Source: Candidatus Termititenax sp.
GTDB taxonomy: Bacteria > Margulisbacteria > Riflemargulisbacteria > GWF2-35-9 > DYQY01
Direction of reading: 5' to 3'
Assembly: GCA_020719045.1 (NCBI GenBank)
Contig: DYQY01000018.1
Span: forward strand, 1 to 28,422
Length of the DNA stretch: 28,422 nt
The translations under genes and the position numbers were made by a program. The notes beneath the pieces are model-generated. The model made no database searches, was not told the DNA's origin, and saw nothing but the letters and a program-made list of their open reading frames with translations. Shown here one piece after another: positions 1-7,786 of this stretch (positions are counted from its first letter, which is position 1; the number at the start of each line of letters is the position of its first letter).

Positions 1-2
1 GA

Positions 3-269
3 CTTAGACGGTTTGATACCAGGATGGGAACTATGTATTTAGTAATACCAAAAGTTAGAAAAGGAGGCTTAATAGACAAAAATAGCTAATTTTGCTTCAG
101 CTCTTGTTTTGAAGTTTTCTCTATACACTAATTCAACTTTAAGTGTCTTAAAGAATGTTTCAGTAATTGCGTTGTCATAACAATTACCTTTTCTGCTCAT
201 GCTTTGTTTAAGTCCTAATGTTTTTAGATACTCTCTAACATTTATTGAACTATATTGACTGGAATTACC
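3..269 (-). pseudogene. IS3-family transposase OrfB, C-terminal remnant
   Basis: Read on the minus strand from about 269, the frame gives SSQYSSINVREYL, then KQSMSRKGNCYDNAITETFF and KTLKVELVY. This is the hallmark C-terminal part of the DDE (rve) integrase core of IS3-family transposases, including the catalytic-glutamate region (NAITE). The frame hits a stop at 69-71. Beyond it, still in frame, comes another stop at 39-41, followed by a segment resembling the family's terminal HSSLGY-type motif (here IHSSHPGIKPSK). The N-terminal two thirds of OrfB and all of OrfA are missing: upstream of about 269 the sequence changes into repeat DNA. Two nonsense codons plus truncation mean it is inactive. 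The remnant continues to or beyond the left window edge. Confidence 0.85.
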
Positions 270-282
270 CCAAAAAGCTGGA

Positions 283-348
283 CAAGAAAAAATGAAGATA
301 AAGGTTAAGGATACTCCTTAAAAATAAAAATCTAAAAGATATCTTTTA
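283..348. repeat. Direct repeat copy A (38-bp identical core plus palindrome)
   Basis: Bases 283-320 are identical to 3093-3130 (38 of 38). Both copies are followed by a short A-rich stretch and then a TAAAAG-N4-CTTTTA hairpin (here 333-348, a perfect 16-bp palindrome; in copy B 3174-3189). Copy A lacks about 30 bp found between core and hairpin in copy B. It adjoins the transposase remnant and lies downstream of dinD. Bases 263-270 also match 3033-3040 (AATTACCC), so copy A may be an internally deleted version of a longer element. Confidence 0.85.
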
Positions 349-358
349 ACAAGCCATC

Positions 359-373
359 GTTAGTGCAACTAAC
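359..373 (-). terminator. Small hairpin downstream of dinD
   Basis: GTTAG-TGCAA-CTAAC forms a 5-bp stem with a 5-nt loop about 10 bases past the dinD stop, and is followed on the minus strand by the palindrome at 333-348 and then a T-rich run. It could end the dinD transcript, but the stem is short and no T-run follows it directly. Confidence 0.3.
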
Positions 374-382
374 AAAATAAAT

Positions 383-1252
383 TTATTCGTCTAGCATGAG
401 TTTTTTTATTGGATTTTTTAGTTTCTTCAATTGTTCACGTTCAATCACGCTGATACTTTTACTTGGTGTTGGTAATTCTTCTGGCATTGTTCCACCTAGC
501 TCCTCTATTGTTTGTCTAACTTTTTTACCAACTTCATAATGTACCTGATTTGCTTTTTGCTTACCTTTTATATTTTCTCGACGCAATTTATCTTCAGTTT
601 GTGTAGCTCGAAATAAATTGGCCGCTAGTTCAGTACTCCCCATATAATCAAGAATTTTCTGAGACTTCTTTAATCCTTTTTTTATATGAATATCTCTCTG
701 ACGAAGCCCTCCATATAGTCCCATGTAACCATGGTCTTGAAAGATAGCATAGTCAAGAGGATCTTTAACTCCAGCATTACTTGCTGCTTCCGCAAGTTGC
801 TTATTATGTTCTTTAAGTTCGTTTCTTAAAAATAATCTTTTATCATCTTCACTTTTAAGTGATTGGTATTCTGCCTGTTCAATTATTTCCTGTTTACGTG
901 TTTGGATGGCAAAATATGTTTGACCTAAAGCAACTATTTCCTTAGATGCATCAGCATTTTGAACTGCAAGATATGAGGCATAACGAGACAAACCCACTGA
1001 ATCCAGCTCTCTCTTTGCCCCTGACCCAATAGAAACCATTTCGAGAATATCCTCGAAATGGTCAATTACATTAAAACCACTTTTTTCACATGCAATCTTA
1101 GTTTTCTCTATAACAGGTAAAAAATGTCGATATTCAGAGTATCCCAAAACTTTAGCCAAATCCCTCGCTGACCAATATTCTACTTCTTCATTATTTTTAA
1201 GTTTAATTTTTTCAAAAATCGATTTATTAATATCATCCAACGAATATGTCAT
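383..1252 (-). CDS. dinD: DinD-like DNA-damage-inducible protein (BRO-N domain)
   Basis: About 289 aa, close to the roughly 275 aa of E. coli DinD and similar along its whole length. The N-terminal BRO-N-like part has YWSARDLAKVLGYSEYRHF. The middle has LSRYASYLAVQNAD and QTYFAIQTRKQE, and the C-terminal half has RLFLRNELKEHNKQL, GYMGLYGGL, LDYMGSTELAANLFRATQTE and ELGGTMPEELPTP. In E. coli, DinD is an SOS-induced protein reported to inhibit RecA filaments; that role is known only from the homologue. The ATG at 1252 is chosen. A TTG at 1258 in the same frame sits 6 nt from an AGAGAGG Shine-Dalgarno, against 12 nt for the ATG, so the start is uncertain. I see no E. coli-type LexA box upstream. 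It lies between direct repeats, with another accessory gene, which suggests acquisition by transfer. Confidence 0.93.
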   Translation of the reverse strand: MTYSLDDINKSIFEKIKLKNNEEVEYWSARDLAKVLGYSEYRHFLPVIEKTKIACEKSGFNVIDHFEDILEMVSIGSGAKRELDSVGLSRYASYLAVQNADASKEIVALGQTYFAIQTRKQEIIEQAEYQSLKSEDDKRLFLRNELKEHNKQLAEAASNAGVKDPLDYAIFQDHGYMGLYGGLRQRDIHIKKGLKKSQKILDYMGSTELAANLFRATQTEDKLRRENIKGKQKANQVHYEVGKKVRQTIEELGGTMPEELPTPSKSISVIEREQLKKLKNPIKKLMLDE

Positions 1253-1579
1253 AACCAACCAATTCCTCTCTGTAATATGTCAATATTTCTAGTATAAGCT
1301 AATTCTAGTAATTAATGTAGAAATGAAACGAGGTCATTTAACAATATAATTTGTTTTTGTATTTAAACACGCCCCCATTAATTGCACTGAGGAACCGTAC
1401 GGAAGTGAATATCTATGCATTAATGACATGAAGCGCACCAAATAACAGGACGTTATTTGGATGGCAACTGAAACAGGATGTTGAATTTGCCATGTAGCGT
1501 AATGAGTTTAGGTATAGAATGAACGAGAGTTTCGTGTTCTGAAGGCAACTAATAAAAAAATTGTATTCTTTTTTATGCT
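1253..1579. other. Non-coding gap with several stem-loops
   Basis: This gap lies between dinD and the ankyrin gene (both minus). Bases 1260-1360 are very AT-rich and probably hold the dinD promoter, though no convincing -35/-10 pair stands out. Bases about 1370-1550 are visibly more G+C-rich and contain a perfect hairpin (CCAAATAAC 1438-1446, loop AGGAC, GTTATTTGG 1452-1460), a second inverted repeat (TGGCAA 1462-1467 with TTGCCA 1487-1492) and a weaker third stem near 1520-1540. No hairpin is followed by a T-run. I cannot assign a function. Confidence 0.5.
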
Positions 1580-2818
1580 TTACTTTACCATTTTTTTTGA
1601 TACCAAATAATCCATTACCTTTGAAGAATTACTCCATAAATGAACTATTTGTTCTTTATCTACTTTAGTATTAGCACCTTTTTCAACCAAATACTTTATA
1701 ATCTCAAAGTTATTTTCTTTAAAATTCAATAGAGCAGAACTTAAAACACTTTCACCATCACTATTTACATAATTAACGTTGGCACCATTTTCAACAAATA
1801 GTTTAACTAAATCAAAATCAGCTCTACGAGCAGCTTCCATAAGTGGAACCGTCTCAAAACCACTAACCTTATTCACGTCTGCTCCAAGACGTATCAATTC
1901 CTTACACACCTCAGAAGCCTTGCTATATCCATTATCACTATCATGCCAAGCGACATTCATAATACCTGAAATTGTCAACAAAAGCGTACTATCTTTCTCG
2001 TCTTTTATATAGTTGTAATCTGGATTAAACTTTTTTGTTTTATCAAGTACATCCATCCAATTCATTTTTGAACCCAACAACAAAACATAAATTAATTCTT
2101 TAACAATTAAATGCCTATCTTCTGCTTTCTTATAAAAACCTAACATATACTCAGCTACATCATACTTTCCTTTGATAAAAGCTACTTCAAAGGAAGTTCT
2201 TCCATAATAACCAACGTTTCTATAAAAAATATCTGCACCACTATTAATTAACAACTTAACAACCGCTAAATTACCTTCCATAGAAGCATAAAACAATGGA
2301 GAACATCCATATTCATCTATTTCATTTACGGAAACACCCTGATGAATAAGATTTTGGACCTTATTCATATCATTAAACCAAACGGCAGAAGAAAGCTCAG
2401 ATAATTTTTTGTCATTTTGGTAGTCCTCTTTGTTTGTTTTCATCTTAATAAGTGATATTGAAACCTGTCCTTCCCCAAGAAGAAGTCTATTACCATTCAC
2501 GTTAAATTTTACATACCTTACAGATTCTAATATATTATTTTTTTCATCACACAACTTATTAACAATTGCTTGAACAGTACTTTTTTTACTAGAATTATCA
2601 AAACCCAATGTGTATAAATCTTTCATAGAATATTTAAGAGTATCTTCTTCTCCAAAATAAGGTATAGAAATAACGCAATCATTATCTCTAAATTCCATAA
2701 TAATTATCATTGGCGTCCCAACAGACTTCCATTTACCAATAATCTCTGAGGTGTAACCTATATTAAAACAAAATAATATTAATAATAATTGTATTTTACT
2801 TATAAATCTATTTTTCAT
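1580..2818 (-). CDS. Exported ankyrin-repeat protein
   Basis: 412 aa from the ATG at 2818, which has GGGGAG six bases upstream; the in-frame TTG at 2824 touches that Shine-Dalgarno and is rejected. The N-terminus (basic, then QLLLILFCFNIGYTSE) looks like a cleaved signal peptide. Residues about 25-125 are a beta-rich stretch beginning EIIGKWKSVG, reminiscent of lipocalin-like domains but not assigned. Ankyrin repeats follow in two blocks, about 145-225 (YGCSPLFYASMEGNLAVVKLLINSGADI) and about 305-400 (VPLMEAARRADFDLVKLFVENGANVNYVNSDG). The spacer between blocks is degenerate. Ankyrin repeats bind proteins; the partner is unknown. The export signal argues for a periplasmic or surface location. 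It may be monocistronic and sits in the repeat-flanked accessory segment. Confidence 0.85.
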   Translation of the reverse strand: MKNRFISKIQLLLILFCFNIGYTSEIIGKWKSVGTPMIIIMEFRDNDCVISIPYFGEEDTLKYSMKDLYTLGFDNSSKKSTVQAIVNKLCDEKNNILESVRYVKFNVNGNRLLLGEGQVSISLIKMKTNKEDYQNDKKLSELSSAVWFNDMNKVQNLIHQGVSVNEIDEYGCSPLFYASMEGNLAVVKLLINSGADIFYRNVGYYGRTSFEVAFIKGKYDVAEYMLGFYKKAEDRHLIVKELIYVLLLGSKMNWMDVLDKTKKFNPDYNYIKDEKDSTLLLTISGIMNVAWHDSDNGYSKASEVCKELIRLGADVNKVSGFETVPLMEAARRADFDLVKLFVENGANVNYVNSDGESVLSSALLNFKENNFEIIKYLVEKGANTKVDKEQIVHLWSNSSKVMDYLVSKKMVK

Positions 2819-3092
2819 GCTCAACTCCCCAAATATATGTAATATTTAAATAATACATATATTTCTATACTAAATAAAGATAAATATTTCGAAGTATTCA
2901 TTATCTACTTTTAAATAACTGTGTTGTTTTTGAGTGCGAAATTTGAGCAAGATGACTTTGTAGTAATTTTATGAGCATGCCCACATACGCATAAAAAAAA
3001 TAATTTTCCATACAACTAATGGGTGCGAAGAAAATTACCCAAAAGTCACGCAGGGAGTTGGAGCACTCTTGATTTTTTGCTTCGTTTTTTAT

Positions 3093-3189
3093 CAAGAAAA
3101 AATGAAGATAAAGGTTAAGGATACTCCTTAGAAAAGAAAGTAAAGAAATTCCTTTCTTAAAAAAAGAGGAATCTAAAAGTCCCCTTTTA
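3093..3189. repeat. Direct repeat copy B
   Basis: Bases 3093-3130 match 283-320 exactly and in the same orientation, and the same TAAAAG-N4-CTTTTA hairpin follows at 3174-3189. Between them lies an AAGAAAG...CTTTCTT inverted repeat that copy A lacks. The two identical cores are 2810 bp apart, so recombination between them would delete dinD and the ankyrin gene in one step. Confidence 0.85.
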
Positions 3190-3224
3190 AAAAATGACAT
3201 AGGTAACACTGTCATTTTTATAAT
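3190..3224 (+). promoter_or_regulatory. Possible rfaD promoter with overlapping inverted repeat
   Basis: TATAAT at 3219-3224 lies 45 bp before the rfaD start. An ATGACA (3194-3199) is a near-consensus -35 but with a long 19-bp spacer. The spacer and both flanks form a 10-bp inverted repeat, AAAAATGACA (3190-3199) with TGTCATTTTT (3210-3219), which could be an operator or simply a hairpin. Confidence 0.4.
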
Positions 3225-3268
3225 AAACTACTTATAATTAACAATAGTTAATTGCAAAGGAGTTATAA

Positions 3269-4213
3269 ATGATTATAGTAACCGGTGGGGCTGGATTTAT
3301 TGGTAGCAATATCGTAAAGGGACTTAACGACAAAGGCATTACAGATATACTAATTGTTGATAATCTTTCAAAACCAGAAAAACACCTTAATCTAAACTCA
3401 TTAAAATACTCTGATTATATAGATAAACAGGACTTCATTGCTAATCTAGATAAATTCAAAAACTACAGAACAATATTCCACCAAGGCGCTTGCTCTGATA
3501 CCACAGAGTCAGATGGTAAATATATGATGAAAAATAACTACGAGTACAGCAAAGAGATTCTGCACTTCAGTTTAAATAACGACATTGATTTATTATACGC
3601 TTCTAGCGCATCAGTCTATGGAAATGGCGACAAAGGATTTAAAGAAGATCCAATGTGTGAATACCCACTTAACGTATATGCTTTTTCAAAATTTTCATTT
3701 GATAACTATATTAGAAGCTTAAGACTAAAAAGAAAAAATATCGATAACCAAATACTTGGTCTAAGGTACTTTAATGTTTATGGCTACCAAGAAAACCACA
3801 AAGGCAAAATGGCTTCAGTGGCTTTCCATATGTTCAATCAGATTAAAAACAAAGAAGACATAAAACTATTTGAAGGCAGTGAAGGGTTTGTTAGAGATTT
3901 CATTTTTGTTGATGACATTGTAAAAATTAATTTATTCTTCTATGAAAACAAAAAACATGGCATCTACAACTGTGGAACAGGAAAAGCTAGAAGCTTTGTT
4001 GATATAGCTAAAACCATCCAAAACATCAACAAATCAGCAAAACTAACCTACACTCCATTCCCAGATAACCTAAAAGGAAAATACCAAGTATATACACAAG
4101 CGGATACAACCAAGCTACGGGCTGCAGGTTACACCCAAAACTTTACTACTTTAGAAGAAGGCGTAACTAAATACTATCATAAGTTTGAATCTACTGGTGG
4201 ATATTTTAAATAA
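3269..4213 (+). CDS. rfaD: ADP-L-glycero-D-manno-heptose 6-epimerase
   Basis: 314 aa, matching the roughly 310-aa family. It converts ADP-D-glycero-D-manno-heptose to the L-glycero form used for the LPS inner core, in the cytoplasm. It is a short-chain dehydrogenase-type epimerase with an N-terminal dinucleotide-binding motif [10 protein letters not shown] (residues 5-14). The family's [10 protein letters not shown] block is at 71-80, ASSASVYG at 111-118, and the catalytic YxxxK is Y137/K141. RYFNVYG and a C-terminal [10 protein letters not shown] block follow. AAAGGAG lies 6 nt upstream of the ATG. Its stop abuts the stop of the opposing lpxB-related gene with no intervening base. It implies a heptose-containing outer-membrane glycolipid. 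Confidence 0.95.
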   Translation: MIIVTGGAGFIGSNIVKGLNDKGITDILIVDNLSKPEKHLNLNSLKYSDYIDKQDFIANLDKFKNYRTIFHQGACSDTTESDGKYMMKNNYEYSKEILHFSLNNDIDLLYASSASVYGNGDKGFKEDPMCEYPLNVYAFSKFSFDNYIRSLRLKRKNIDNQILGLRYFNVYGYQENHKGKMASVAFHMFNQIKNKEDIKLFEGSEGFVRDFIFVDDIVKINLFFYENKKHGIYNCGTGKARSFVDIAKTIQNINKSAKLTYTPFPDNLKGKYQVYTQADTTKLRAAGYTQNFTTLEEGVTKYYHKFESTGGYFK

Positions 4214-5284
4214 CTAGCACTTAAGTATTGCGACTAACTCTTTAGCGATACTTAAAGAAGCACCACTTTTGCCCATCACATTAAAACCTTCAACCTTAAC
4301 TCTTTGTATAAATTCGACATCTTTTACCTTTTGCTTAATAACTTTGGAGATAATTTCACTGTCCTGCGAGTCAATATACACAGACAAATCACCTAATAAT
4401 TTCTTTTGATCTGTGAACCTTTTTTTCGTTGTTTGAGGACCAAAACCCTTAAAGGTGAACAAAGGAATCCCAAACCCTATAACCTGCTCATTTGCTGTAC
4501 CTGCAAGTCCAATCACAATATCAGCTGTTTTTATCAGTTTCTCAAAGTCCACTATCTCTACCTGACTATTTTCTATTAGAAACTTACTTTTATCCATGTT
4601 GCCGGCTACAGCGACTTTGTAGTTCCAATCGTTTGGTAAACAAAAAATAACCTGTTTAATTAAGATATAATTACTATAAGCCTCCAGCCTACTACCTGGA
4701 AGAATGCCTACGATGAACTTATCCTTATCGTTTTTCGGCAACCTCTTCACCTTAAACCCATCCATCATTACATTACCAACATAGGACGCGTTTATCCCTC
4801 TGGCGATTAAATTGTCTGCCGTAATACTGTCTCTTACGAAAACATTTGCGTTGGCTTTCTTAAAAAACCATCTCTCAATCGCAAAATGAGGCTCAAATAA
4901 ATCAGACTTAGCAGTTGAAACGAGCACTATTTTTTTGTATCTAATAAACAAATAGGAAAGAATTAATGGCAAAAAATCACCTACACAAACAACTAAATCA
5001 TACTTATTTTTTGAGGCATTTCTAATTTGCTTAAAGTGAAGAAATAGTAGCCCTGAAAATAAATCCTTCATCAAAGGAACAAAATTCTTCACAAACCCAC
5101 CAGATGGAGTTTCTTTCTGAGGACCAATTATCTCTAAATTCTGTTCTTTAAATACTTTTCCTTTACCTATCATAGGTAAAACATATATTTGGTCATCTTT
5201 ATTGAGTGACCTGTAGTCACTAATTATCCTTAAAGAGATTAAATCCTCGCCATGACCGTTAGAGATAAACAGAACCTTAGACAT
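4214..5284 (-). CDS. Lipid-A-disaccharide-synthase-related glycosyltransferase
   Basis: 356 aa. The start MSKVLFISNGHGEDL is characteristic of a family annotated as lipid-A-disaccharide synthase-related (TIGR03492), known from cyanobacteria and others. It has a GT-B-like layout: an N-terminal acceptor half with VVCVGDFLPL near residue 90, and a C-terminal half with GILPGSRLEAY and VIGLAGTANEQVIGFGIPLF, resembling the nucleotide-sugar site of LpxB/MurG. It is probably a glycosyltransferase acting at the inner membrane; the substrate is unknown and it should not be called LpxB. It overlaps the end of rdgB by 8 bp and is probably translated with it as the last gene of the purD operon. Confidence 0.8.
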   Translation of the reverse strand: MSKVLFISNGHGEDLISLRIISDYRSLNKDDQIYVLPMIGKGKVFKEQNLEIIGPQKETPSGGFVKNFVPLMKDLFSGLLFLHFKQIRNASKNKYDLVVCVGDFLPLILSYLFIRYKKIVLVSTAKSDLFEPHFAIERWFFKKANANVFVRDSITADNLIARGINASYVGNVMMDGFKVKRLPKNDKDKFIVGILPGSRLEAYSNYILIKQVIFCLPNDWNYKVAVAGNMDKSKFLIENSQVEIVDFEKLIKTADIVIGLAGTANEQVIGFGIPLFTFKGFGPQTTKKRFTDQKKLLGDLSVYIDSQDSEIISKVIKQKVKDVEFIQRVKVEGFNVMGKSGASLSIAKELVAILKC

Positions 5285-5876
5285 TTTGCTGTATATATTT
5301 TTTGAAATTACTCAAGGCATTGTAACGATGACTAAGCTTATTCTTTTGTTCTGAGCTTAGCTCTGCCATAGTTTTACCTAGCTCTGGAAGGTAAAAAACC
5401 GGATCGTAACCAAACCCATTAGAACCAACCATCTTATCAATTATTAGTCCATCAACGCTTCCCTCAAAGGTCATGATTGTTCTATCGTGAGGCTGATAGA
5501 ACGCTAGAATAGTAACAAAATGTGCTGTCCTCTCTGAAAAAGGGAAATCTTTAGTTTCTTCAATTAGCTTAGAACAAAGAGCTTGGCTACTTCTATCATT
5601 TCCAGCATATCTTGCCGACTTCACTCCAGGCTCACCATTCAAAACATCTACGGCTAACCCTGAATCGTCAGCTAAAATATACTCCGCAGAATACTTCTCT
5701 GCAACAGCAACTGCCTTTAATGAAGCATTATCAGAGAATGTCTCACCATCTTCAACTATTTCTTCAGTCCACTCAATATCTTTTAAGCTATAAACATCTA
5801 CGGCTAAATCCTGTAAAATATGTTTAACTTCTTCAGTTTTGTGCTCATTATGTGTAGCCAATATAATTCTGTTCAT
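5277..5876 (-). CDS. rdgB: RdgB/HAM1 non-canonical purine NTP pyrophosphatase
   Basis: 199 aa, typical for the family. It hydrolyses dITP, ITP and XTP to monophosphates, keeping deaminated purines out of nucleic acids. The N-terminus IILATHNEHKTEEV carries the phosphate-binding (S/T)xN...K pattern. It also has ADDSGLAVDVLNGEPGVKSARYAG (residues about 68-91), EGSVDG and GSNGFGYDPVFYLPE followed by KNKLSHRYNAL, all hallmark blocks. The ATG follows the purD stop by one base, so the two are co-transcribed; nucleotide synthesis and nucleotide sanitation are paired here. Confidence 0.96.
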   Translation of the reverse strand: MNRIILATHNEHKTEEVKHILQDLAVDVYSLKDIEWTEEIVEDGETFSDNASLKAVAVAEKYSAEYILADDSGLAVDVLNGEPGVKSARYAGNDRSSQALCSKLIEETKDFPFSERTAHFVTILAFYQPHDRTIMTFEGSVDGLIIDKMVGSNGFGYDPVFYLPELGKTMAELSSEQKNKLSHRYNALSNFKKYIQQNV

Positions 5877-5877
5877 T

Positions 5878-7143
5878 TTAGTAAATATATTTATAGGCCT
5901 TCTGTGCTATATCTTTACGATAATACTTCTTTTCAAATTCTATTTTCTCAACTGCGCTGTAAGCCTTTGCTATTGCTGTTTTTAAGTCCTTATCTAAGGC
6001 TGTCACGCCAAGAACTCTTCCGCCAGAGTTAACAACCTTTCCGTTTTCTAACTTTGTACCAGCATGAAAAACGATTGCATCATCTTGGTTAAGGTTCTTA
6101 AGCTCTATACCTTTAGGGTACGCATCAGGATACCCTTCTGAGGCTACTACAACACATACAGCATATTCCTCGTTCCATTCAATCTTAATTTCAGACAATT
6201 TATCATTAACAACAGCATTCATAATTGTATACAAGTCTGTTTTTAATCTTGGTAAAACCACTTGTGTCTCAGGGTCTCCAAAACGAACATTAAACTCTAG
6301 TACCTTTGGCTTTCCGTTTTTTATCATTAGACCAACAAAAATAATCCCCCTAAACACTATCTTCTCTGCCTTTAACCCAACCATAAAACGGTCGAGAACC
6401 TCTTCTTTAAATAGCTTCATTACAGAATCATCTACAATCGGAGCTGGAGAATATGTGCCCATACCACCAGTGTTTGGACCTTTATCGCCATCAAATATTG
6501 CCTTATGGTCTTGAGCAGGAACCATCGGAACAACTGTGTTAGCGTCAACAAAAGCAAGAATGGAGGCTTCTTCTCCCTCTAAAAACTCTTCAACAACTAT
6601 CTTATCGCCAGCTGAACCAAAATCCTTATCCTTCATTATTCTATCTAAAGCAGCTTGAGCTTCTTTTTGATTATTAACGATTATTACACCCTTACCAGCG
6701 GCTAACCCATCTGCCTTTAGAACTAAAGGATACTGCGCACTTTCTAAATAAATACTTGCTTTATAGTAGTCTGAAAATTCTTCATAACCTGCAGTAGGAA
6801 TATTGTACTTCTTCATAAAACGCTTAGCGAAGGCCTTACTTCCTTCTAATATAGCTCCATTTTTTTGTGGCCCAAAAACAGGAATATTCTGAGCGATTAA
6901 TACATCAGCCAAACCATTTACAAGCGGATCTTCTGGGCCAATAACAACTAATCCAACCAGATTATCATTAATAAAACTTATTATTGACTCGTCGTTCGAC
7001 AAATCAACATTAACATTTTGAGCTAACTCGGCTGTGCCAGCATTTCCAGGAGAAACAAAAATCTTATCCACTTCTCTACTTTTATTTAAAGACCAAGTGA
7101 TAGCATGTTCTCTACCGCCACTTCCAATAATAAGAATATTCAT
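5878..7143 (-). CDS. purD: Phosphoribosylamine-glycine ligase (GAR synthetase)
   Basis: 421 aa, the normal length. It catalyses ATP-dependent joining of glycine to 5-phosphoribosylamine, step two of de novo purine synthesis. The N-terminal domain begins MNILIIGSGGREHAI, with VVIGPEDPLVNGLAD near residue 70. The ATP-grasp region carries VLKADGLAAGKGV and VVEEFLEGEEASILAF, then HKAIFDGDKGPNTGGMGTYSPAP and VLEFNVRFGDPETQ (metal ligands), and the C-terminal domain has NSGGRVLGVTA. AAGGAG lies upstream of the ATG. It is the first gene of the purD-rdgB-lpxB-related operon. Confidence 0.97.
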   Translation of the reverse strand: MNILIIGSGGREHAITWSLNKSREVDKIFVSPGNAGTAELAQNVNVDLSNDESIISFINDNLVGLVVIGPEDPLVNGLADVLIAQNIPVFGPQKNGAILEGSKAFAKRFMKKYNIPTAGYEEFSDYYKASIYLESAQYPLVLKADGLAAGKGVIIVNNQKEAQAALDRIMKDKDFGSAGDKIVVEEFLEGEEASILAFVDANTVVPMVPAQDHKAIFDGDKGPNTGGMGTYSPAPIVDDSVMKLFKEEVLDRFMVGLKAEKIVFRGIIFVGLMIKNGKPKVLEFNVRFGDPETQVVLPRLKTDLYTIMNAVVNDKLSEIKIEWNEEYAVCVVVASEGYPDAYPKGIELKNLNQDDAIVFHAGTKLENGKVVNSGGRVLGVTALDKDLKTAIAKAYSAVEKIEFEKKYYRKDIAQKAYKYIY

Positions 7144-7171
7144 TTATAACTCCTTCAACTTTGCTATATGT

Positions 7172-7200
7172 AGAATAAACTACAATACAACCAACGTCAA
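7172..7200 (-). promoter_or_regulatory. Promoter of the purD operon
   Basis: On the minus strand TTGACG (7200-7195) is followed after 17 bp by TATTCT (7177-7172). That is a 5/6 match to the -35 and 4/6 to the -10 with optimal spacing, about 30 bp upstream of the purD ATG. No purine riboswitch or PurR-type operator is evident in this short leader. Confidence 0.6.
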
Positions 7201-7277
7201 ATATTTGAAAAAATAACTGCAATATTTTACTAAATAAAACGATAATCTATGTACTGAGAACTAAATAGGAGCAAAAA

Positions 7278-7745
7278 ATGAAAAATAAGTTAATATCAAT
7301 GGATAAAAATTTAGCAAAATGGCTAGACAACTTAACAGAAAAAGAAGAAATGCTCGCACTATATTTGAATATATCAAAAGGTAACTCACCAAAAAATCTA
7401 TCAATAGTAGGATTTTTCATGAACCCGCTAACAATTTTGCCAAGTGGAGCTGCAAGGGTTGCAAAAAATCTTGAAAACAAGTTGAGAGAAACATATAAAC
7501 AATATCCTCTAGTGTATATACGATTATCAACCAATATTCCTATGCTACAAAGAATTATGGTACTAGAACAACCAACAACATTAAGACTCTTAATGAATCC
7601 TTCCTTAAAAAAAAACGTTCGTTTAGCATTAGAGTGTAAACTAAGAGGTCTCAATGTCCCACCTTCAGATTTCCTTAAAGGATTTACAAAGCTAAGTGGT
7701 GGTTTTATCGTAGAAGCATTAAAAGATTTATGGAACATAGATTGA
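7278..7745 (+). CDS. Hypothetical protein, 155 aa
   Basis: Not recognised. The ATG has AGGAG six bases upstream, so it is a real gene. It looks soluble with no signal peptide. A mostly helical N-terminus (KNLAKWLDNLTEKEEMLALYL) is followed by a GFFMNPLTILPSGAARVAKNL stretch and by a basic, leucine-rich C-terminal half. It is divergent from purD. It precedes the larger unknown gene at 7787 by about 40 bp on the same strand, suggesting a two-gene unit. Function unknown. Confidence 0.75.
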   Translation: MKNKLISMDKNLAKWLDNLTEKEEMLALYLNISKGNSPKNLSIVGFFMNPLTILPSGAARVAKNLENKLRETYKQYPLVYIRLSTNIPMLQRIMVLEQPTTLRLLMNPSLKKNVRLALECKLRGLNVPPSDFLKGFTKLSGGFIVEALKDLWNID

Positions 7746-7786
7746 AAATACTATATATAGACAAACAATTCTAGTTGGTAGGGAAA

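Larger units (their letters stand above)
2819..3268. other. Intergenic region with repeat DNA and the rfaD promoter region
   Basis: About 450 bp between two divergent genes. Bases 2819-2900 are AT-rich (ankyrin gene upstream region). About 2905-3190 is repeat DNA that includes copy B. Bases 3190-3268 hold an inverted repeat, a TATAAT and the rfaD ribosome-binding site. A 104-codon minus-strand reading frame crosses the repeat (2901-3215) but does not look like a protein. Confidence 0.6.

Noticed and set aside
1253-1360. LexA/SOS box upstream of dinD
   Set aside because: Neither CTGT-N8-ACAG nor the Gram-positive-type CGAAC-N4-GTTCG pattern is present, although a lineage-specific LexA motif could be missed.
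1370-1550. Integron attC site
   Set aside because: No GTTRRRY/RYYYAAC core pair at the right spacing and no integrase in the window.
2901-3215. 104-codon minus-strand reading frame between the ankyrin gene and rfaD
   Set aside because: No ribosome-binding site, composition like translated repeat DNA, and it runs through the 38-bp repeat and hairpins shared with the left edge.
7247-7738. 163-codon minus-strand frame opposite the 155-aa gene
   Set aside because: It is antisense to a gene with a good Shine-Dalgarno, has no ribosome-binding site of its own and reads like a shadow frame.
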